Shown in pieces: positions 58,657-64,000 of a stretch of 64,000 nt of DNA (within the stretch, counting starts at the first letter, position 1; each line of letters opens with the position of its first letter). The notes below the pieces were generated by a model. The model was not told the origin of the DNA, did no database searches, and saw only the letters and a list, made by a program, of their open reading frames with translations. This DNA is from Nemophila menziesii. Taxonomy: Eukaryota > Streptophyta > Magnoliopsida > Boraginales > Hydrophyllaceae. The stretch lies in NCBI GenBank assembly GCA_029959085.1, contig JARWIR010000171.1, positions 124,001-188,000 of the forward strand. The letters are read 5' to 3'. The translations under genes were made by a program, and so were the position numbers.

Positions 58657-59037
58657 ATGTGTTACGATGGCTTAGGCGATAGTGACGGATGGCAAGACAG
58701 ACCACCAAGAAGCCCGGAGTATACTCTAAGTGATTCCGCCGACAATGTTATTAGGCCTTCTCCCTTGATGGAAACTGCACCGGAAAACTACTCAGAAACA
58801 CATGTATGTGACTGTGGTATGCCAGCACTGATTTACCGTACCTTGATAGACGGGCACAGGGTATTATGCTATCTTCGTTGTCATTTTGAGAATTATCGTA
58901 TGCAAGAGTTTCCATTAAGGAAATGTCAATACTTCCGTTCTCTTCCAGAACTCGCGATAATTCCTCCACCAACCCATACTCCACAGATAGATCTGTCAAC
59001 CATGGACAGGCGTTGTAAAGGTCCACCATCACAGTAA
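58657..59037 (+). CDS. Small CDCG-type zinc-finger ORF, second copy
   Basis: 126 codons, the same length as the ORF at 15695-16075. MCYDGLGDSDGWQDRPPRSP, HVCDCGMPALIYRTLIDGHR and RKCQYFRSLPE keep the CxCG, GHR and late Cys. Intact frame in both copies. Here it is convergent with the transposase at 59644-60871, whereas the block-1 copy has the same orientation as its transposase, so the two loci were rearranged. Role unknown. Confidence 0.6.
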   Translation: MCYDGLGDSDGWQDRPPRSPEYTLSDSADNVIRPSPLMETAPENYSETHVCDCGMPALIYRTLIDGHRVLCYLRCHFENYRMQEFPLRKCQYFRSLPELAIIPPPTHTPQIDLSTMDRRCKGPPSQ

Positions 59038-59099
59038 GTTAGCCATCAAAATTTGGATATGCGGGAATGTGTTTTAGTCTTTCTCTTACGTATGTTGTT

Positions 59100-59281
59100 T
59101 TTACATTTTCGTTTAATTAAGTGCAAGTTCAAGCCACATTAAGAGATTGTCGTTGTAATGTTGTTTTTCCAGTTCAGCTGGACTTCTAAGTTGAAGTCTC
59201 GATTTAAGTCGTTGGTTTAATGTTGATATTTCTTTTACGGTTTCGTGTTATCGTTGTACATTATCATTCTTTCCAAATAGG
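59100..59281 (+). repeat. Diverged direct repeat, right copy
   Basis: Partner of 58115-58318; see that entry for the matching blocks. Confidence 0.7.
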
Positions 59282-59364
59282 GTTATCAGTTTAAGCCAAT
59301 AAAAACCACAAAAATATAATAAACATGAAATGTAAACTCAAACATTAGATATAATATGGGTTAA

Positions 59365-59500
59365 GTGATTTGGATTTAGGTCATCTGGGTTAAGTGATTG
59401 GGTTAAGTTATTTGATTTACGTGATTTGGGTTAACTGGATTAGGTTAAGTGATTGGGTTAAGTGATTGGGTTAAGTGATTTGGGATAAGTGATTAGCATC
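59365..59500 (+). repeat. Minisatellite of GGGTTAAGTGATT-type units
   Basis: About ten irregular copies of a 12-14 bp motif. Lies between the zinc-finger ORF and the transposase. Confidence 0.75.
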
Positions 59501-59643
59501 TGATCTTATTATTCTTTCGTAATTTGGTTAACGGATTATACCAATAAAAACCATTTAAAAGAAACCAACATGACATATAATGTCAAATAGAATAGTTCAT
59601 TCCAAAAATAGATCCAACTTAACAATTTTACAAAACTTCTTCA

Positions 59644-60871
59644 TCATTGATTACGATGCCGTGGAGCTTCACAAGTATCCGCCCAATGTCCAATAGCCCT
59701 ACATTAGACAAATTGTTTGTTAAATAATTACTATGTTAGCTTTTGAAACAGTTCGATATATTATACTTACTTGCATCTACTGCAGCGGTGAGGACTAGGG
59801 TGTATTTTTTGCTGCGGCACGTTGCGTTGAGGATCGTTCACGTGTACACGAGGACCATGAGATCCGCTAGGTTGTTCGTCCCCCATAGGAGTCGAGCCCA
59901 AATCGTCTTTGACCCGTCCAATGGCCTCCATTAAAGTTTCCATTACATATTGAAATCCATTGTCCGTTTGTTTCGCTAACGTAACCAACTCGGTAAACTT
60001 TGATTGCATGAAACCAGCCCTGCTCATTTCTACATCTTCGGTTCTGTACCGCGATAAATTATCCTCACGATGCTCTACGCTACTTCCTGGAGTCCACCTA
60101 TACAAAACCAGTGATTGTGGAAACTCGGTTATCTGTTCTTTTTTCATAACAAAAAGAATATGCCCACAGGGGGTTCCATGAGATTGAAACTTCAAACAGT
60201 CACACAAGATCTCGATGTGGGGTAGCCTTCGAAAAGTGACCGTACGAAACAAGTTCGGTGCATAATCGTCACCAACGAGGTATGTCCTTATGCCGATGAA
60301 ATCTTGCACGTTACTCTGGTATAGCCATGCTTCCCTAAACATCTGTCTACGGATTTTGAAGAATAACGCTCTAGTGAAGATATACGATGCGTGAGACTCG
60401 ACCTCTAGCAACTCCGTAGTCACTACAACCCTGGTGTGGTTTGTCTAGTGCTCTTCACCTACTACTTTCATACGGACGTTTTCAACCCCTCTATCATAAT
60501 CTTTAAAAAACGATAAAAGTGTCTTGTCGTTACCCAGATACCTGTTCAGAATGGCATTTATTCCCTCGCAGTGTTGTGTACTCTTTACTAAACCAAAAAA
60601 ATGACACCGTAAAATTGCCGCACGCATGGACTTGTCGTCGTCGGTGATCACCGTAGTAGGATGGACATTGTTTGCGGCGATCATCAACTGTTCCAAAACC
60701 CACGTATAGCTCTCAGTTGTCTCGTTCTTCCTACTTCAGATGGAAGATCGAGAAAAGAGTGGGTATCATTTGGGAAGGTACTGATATTCGACGCAACATA
60801 CAAGACAATTGCATGAAGTTCTCAACAGTCAAGTCTTGCATTGAATTAACTGTATCGTAAAGTCTATTCAT
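59644..60871 (-). pseudogene. MULE transposase, second copy, deleted and partly inverted
   Basis: Starts MNRLYDTVNSMQDLTVENFM at 60871, as in the copy at 28449. The FAR1 domain and most of the region before the DDE core are gone. A short piece is inverted (60733-60806). The core then runs KNETTESYTWVLEQLMIAAN and VITDDDKSMRAAIL, with a deletion joining it to RCHFFGLVKSTQHCEGINAI. An in-frame TAG at 60447-60445 follows. The rest is open: CDCLKFQSHGTPCGH as SWIM finger, and CSRC|KAIGHWADTC as a complete CCHC knuckle across an intron at 59699-59770. Non-functional, but it preserves residues lost in the first copy. Confidence 0.82.
60733..60806 (+). other. Inverted transposase fragment
   Basis: On the + strand this reads DGRSRKEWVSFGKVLIFDAT, matching DGRSRKEWTAFGSVLIFYAT of the transposase at 26295-28449, while the surrounding transposase is on the - strand. 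It includes the first catalytic Asp that the other copy has lost. Confidence 0.8.
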
Positions 60872-61280
60872 CCTACCTAAATATTATAATAACAATTTTT
60901 TAATTTGATCCCTACAAATTTATAAATTGACTTTACTACATATAATATTGTAATAAGAATTTTTTTTTAAAAATTTACATAGAATTATATTATTTTAAAG
61001 GTACGAAACATAATTAATAAAAAAAAATCTACTTTATAAATTGTTTTCATAAATTACATAAAATTTTGAGATTTTAATATTCATTTTAGTTTATACCTTA
61101 GTTCTAAAATTTTATTTTTTAACATATATAGAACCATAAACAAAAACTATAATTATCAAAACTAAGAAATAAAATTTAATAAAAATATACTTAATACAAA
61201 ATACAAATTTCGACAAAACAATAAAAAAATAACAAATATATGGGTTTTCCTTTTATAAAGTATAACATTATTAAATATAT
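60872..61280. other. AT-rich interval
   Basis: Upstream of the second transposase. No gene or clear motif seen. Confidence 0.5.
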
Positions 61281-61906
61281 AGTAATGGATTTCTTTTAAA
61301 TTTGTTACGATAAATAAAATTTTGAAAAATCGGTTATGTATTTAATATGTATAATTTTTAATATGTAGTATACGGTAATTGGTTATATTTAGATATTATC
61401 CAGAAAGTTAGACAATTAGGCACTACAAACTTAGTTTGGATAAAAGATATTTATAATGATATCATTTACAAAAAAATTTATACATTAACAACAATTACAT
61501 CATATTTTCGATTATTTATTTCATTATATAATAAAATTAAATATACATTATTATATGTAATATATATAATACCATAATAAAATAATAAAATAACAATTTA
61601 ATAATAATATCCAAAAAAAACATTATGTACTTTTCTAGTAAGCTTAAAAGTGTATTTTTCTTGTGGGCTTCAACAAATTTTTTTTAGATGTCCAAATATT
61701 TGGGCTTTATTAAAGGAATTTTATTTTTTAAGTTCAAGATCTTTTATCCAAACTAAGTTTGTAGTGCCTAATTGTCTAACTTTCTGGATAATATCTAAAT
61801 ATAACCAATTACCGTATACTACATATTAAAAATTATACATATTAAATACATAACCGATTTTTCAAAATTTTATTTATCGTAACAAATTTAAAAGAAATCC
61901 ATTACT
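61281..61906. mobile_element. Foldback (long-TIR) element with perfect 168-bp arms
   Basis: 61281-61448 and 61739-61906 are exact reverse complements by base-by-base reading, from AGTAATGGATTTC to GAAATCCATTACT, with a 290-bp spacer. Flanks share AATATAT on both sides, a possible 7-bp target duplication in AT-rich DNA. No coding capacity, so it is a non-autonomous, MITE-like element. The superfamily is unclear. Confidence 0.88.
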
Positions 61907-62206
61907 AATATATATAATTTTCAATTCACAAATACTAAAGAAAATCCATATGACATCTAAATTTCAACTATACATAAATAGCAATAATTTGAGAATTAGT
62001 CTCATTTACATATATAAGAATACCACCATAAATATAAAAAAACGTTACACTTCAGCACTATTACTTTAAATGTAATATACAAATTATCCATGACTTAATT
62101 AATAATATATTCTACCGAATTTATAACATTTCCATTTATATAATTTATAGTTTCCCAAAAATAAAAAAAATAGCATTAATTGAGGAATTACTATACAAAA
62201 AGTATT
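61907..62206. other. AT-rich interval
   Basis: No gene recognised. Lies between the foldback element and the putative end of the last MULE. Confidence 0.5.
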
Positions 62207-62400
62207 AAATATAAGAGTAAATAGCACTTTTGCCCCCTGCGTTTGTACCCGATTGACTGGTTGCCCCCTAACCTTTAATATGCGACTCGTTCCCCCTTAA
62301 GTTTTACTTTCGTGCCTCGTTACCCCCTGACTGTGTGTTCCGTCCATTTTCGCCGTTAAAAGTGACGTGGCATTTCCATGTCACATTTTTTTTAATCTTA
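62207..62400 (+). repeat. Putative left terminal region of a MULE
   Basis: GAGTAAATAGCACTTTTGCC followed by evenly spaced GCCCCC, TTCCCCC and TACCCCC clusters is typical of the ends of plant Mutator-like elements. It lies 220 bp upstream of the PB1-like gene. The right end is outside the window, so no inverted partner could be checked. Confidence 0.45.
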
Positions 62401-62621
62401 TTACTAATTAATCATTTAATTAAGTTAATCACTCTCTTTTACAGAGCAAGATGGGTAATTCATTAAAGCCTACCCTATATATACCCCAAAAACAAAACAA
62501 AATAATCAAACAAAATCTAAAATCAAAAGAAGAAGACGAAGGAGCGCGGGTTGTTGGGAAGAACTCGATGAACACCAAACCAAACCCAGAAAAGCAAAGA
62601 TCTATGCTCTGAAGATAATCA

Positions 62622-64000
62622 ATGGCGCCTTTCACTCAATGGAGTAAGTGTGTTTATTTATTAGCCCTAAATCCTTGCTCGTTGGTTAAGATCCTTTAAC
62701 CCGAAAATATAGGGTTTTGTATTAAATTTCTTACATACATAGATATCACGCTTGGAGTGAGGGATTTTCTTAGTAATGGTAGCAAACTTTACGGGATTTG
62801 GTTACCATAGTCATAGTGTGATAAAACTTTTTCAAATTGGTAACTAATTTACTCAAATTTGATTGTGTAACAGAGAAATTTGCGCTAAAGATTCACTTCG
62901 GTGGGTTCTTTAATGAAGACAAGAGTTATTACCATGAAGTAAGCATTGAATACATAGATGGGTGTTAATATGACAAGTTTAGTATACCTATTCTTAAAAA
63001 GATTATTTCGAAACTGAGTATAAATGGTAACTCGGAGTTTTACTATCTGAAATTGGGGAAAAAACTACCTGATGGTCTAGTATGTTTGGATAGTGAGGAT
63101 AAAGGTTTGGAGATGTGTAGCATTAGTGAGGAGAACGTAACTGTTGACTTGTTTGTTGTTAGTAGTCCTGTAGGACATGATGACCAAGAGATTCAAAGTC
63201 CTACATTCATGCCTTTGTTATTAACGTGGAACAAGGACACAGTGGTTGGTGATGATGAACAAATAAATGAGACCCGTGATGATCAGAACACAGTGGTTGG
63301 TAATGAACAAGAAAAAATTATAGTTGGAGAAGAAAGTGTAAAGGTAGACACTCATTTGGCAGTCTAGCCCTCATCATTTAATATGATTGACAAATCACCC
63401 CTCTTGATTTACATTTATCTAACTGTATAATTCTTTTAACATTTCAGATTGTTTGCGAAGACCAAAGCACACCTGTTGTAAACCTAAATGAAGGTGGAAA
63501 AGATGATCTACGTGGTGGTGAAGAAGTAGTTCAAACTCGTGATGAAGGGCCCATGAATGTGGACGATAAAAATGATGAAATGCAAGAGGATAAAAACGTG
63601 GAAGAGGACATTGGTGACGAAGAAACGACAAAGGTACAAAGTAATTTGACAGTTTACCCCTTAATGTTTGAAGCTTGTGACAAATCACCCCCTCAATATT
63701 TCATGTAACGTGTCAGGTTGTTTTCGAAGAGCAAAGCACGCCAGTTGCAAAAGTAATTGAAGGTATAAACGACAAAGTACAGGATGTTGAAGAAGTAGTT
63801 CAGACTTGTGAGAAAGGGCCTGATAGGAACGTGGAAGATTCTAATGATAAAACGCAGAGGGAGAACATCATGGAGGAAGACATTGGTAAACAAGACACGA
63901 CAAAGGTCCTCATTTGTTTGACAATTTACCCCTTACTTTTTCATATGAATGACAAATCACCCCCCTTAATATTTTATGTTATGTTTCAGGTTGTTTGCGA
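62622..64000 (+). pseudogene. PB1-like MULE protein, 5' exons, with tandemly repeated exons
   Basis: Exon 1 (62622-62643) begins MAPFTQW. Exon 2 (62874-63343) reads KFALKIHFGGFFNEDKSYYH and later FYYLKLGKKLPDGLVCLDSE, which is the PB1-like N-terminal domain of MuDR-type MULE proteins. An in-frame TAA near 62968 interrupts IEYIDGC. Exon 3 (63448-63633) and exon 4 (63717-63905) are tandem copies starting [IV]V[CF]E[DE]QSTPV and ending DIG..[ED]TTK, both acidic. Exon 5 begins at 63990 (VVC). All introns are GT-AG and phase 0 after exon 2. The transposase part should lie beyond the window. Confidence 0.7.
63344..64000 (+). repeat. Tandem exon-intron units of about 270 bp
   Basis: Introns 63344-63447, 63634-63716 and 63906-63989 share TGACAAATCACCCC and a TTTGAC..TTACCCC or similar start. 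The exons between them are also homologous. At least two complete units and the start of a third are visible. Confidence 0.8.

Noticed and set aside
59365..59500. Interstitial telomeric repeat
   Set aside because: Units are GGGTTAAGTGATT-like and irregular; the plant telomere repeat TTTAGGG is not present in tandem.
1..64000. tRNA, rRNA or organellar insertions
   Set aside because: No cloverleaf consensus boxes, rRNA-like blocks or plastid or mitochondrial gene sequences were recognised by reading; a dedicated search was not possible.

Overview
The window is repeat-dense nuclear DNA of a flowering plant, most likely a eudicot, although the species cannot be named from the sequence. It is AT-rich, has GT-AG introns, and is built almost entirely from nested transposable elements: Athila-like Ty3/gypsy LTR retrotransposons, LINEs with DUF4283-type ORF1, and Mutator-like (MULE) DNA transposon genes. 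I found no ordinary single-copy host gene, no tRNA or rRNA gene, and no CRISPR.

Layout. (1) 1-906 plus 10342-10428 is a spliced Ulp1/C48-type cysteine protease gene on the + strand. It is split by a pol-less Athila-like LTR retrotransposon (907-10336, duplicated site AGTCG) whose 3' LTR carries an antisense solo LTR of a second family (7574-9124). (2) 10429-28449 is a region of MULE-associated genes: a coiled-coil ORF (-), a PB1-like remnant (-), two genes with paired Cys-rich zinc fingers and a C-terminal membrane segment (-), a small CDCG zinc-finger ORF (-), two divergent DUF4283/CCHC paralogues, and a FAR1/MuDR-type transposase (-). One paralogue lies between two inverted arrays of a 99-bp tandem repeat. 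(3) 28450-31238 is AT-rich non-coding DNA with a triplicated 179-bp repeat and a block of G-box motifs. (4) 31239-36887 is a LINE remnant split by a 5.1-kb LINE in the other orientation. (5) 36888-56581 is an Athila-like element with gag, protease, RT, RNase H and integrase. It has a chimeric 5' LTR, an antisense solo LTR in its polyprotein gene, and a nearly full-length 6-kb LINE inserted near its 3' end. (6) 56582-58020 is the 3' ORF of a third Athila-like element (-). (7) 58030-62200 is a second, rearranged member of the MULE family of block 2, plus a perfect 168-bp inverted-repeat element. (8) 62207-64000 is the start of another MULE gene, with a PB1-like N-terminus and tandemly repeated exons.

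Together the MULE blocks suggest a gene-rich transposon family that carried a transposase, an Ulp1 protease, several zinc-finger proteins and a DUF4283 protein. Nearly all copies seen here are damaged. LTR elements and LINEs later landed in these blocks. Target-site duplications read by eye give the nesting order in most cases. The points most worth checking are the inverted tandem arrays around the DUF4283 gene, the membrane-anchored double zinc-finger family, the perfect foldback element and the exon-repeat PB1 gene.
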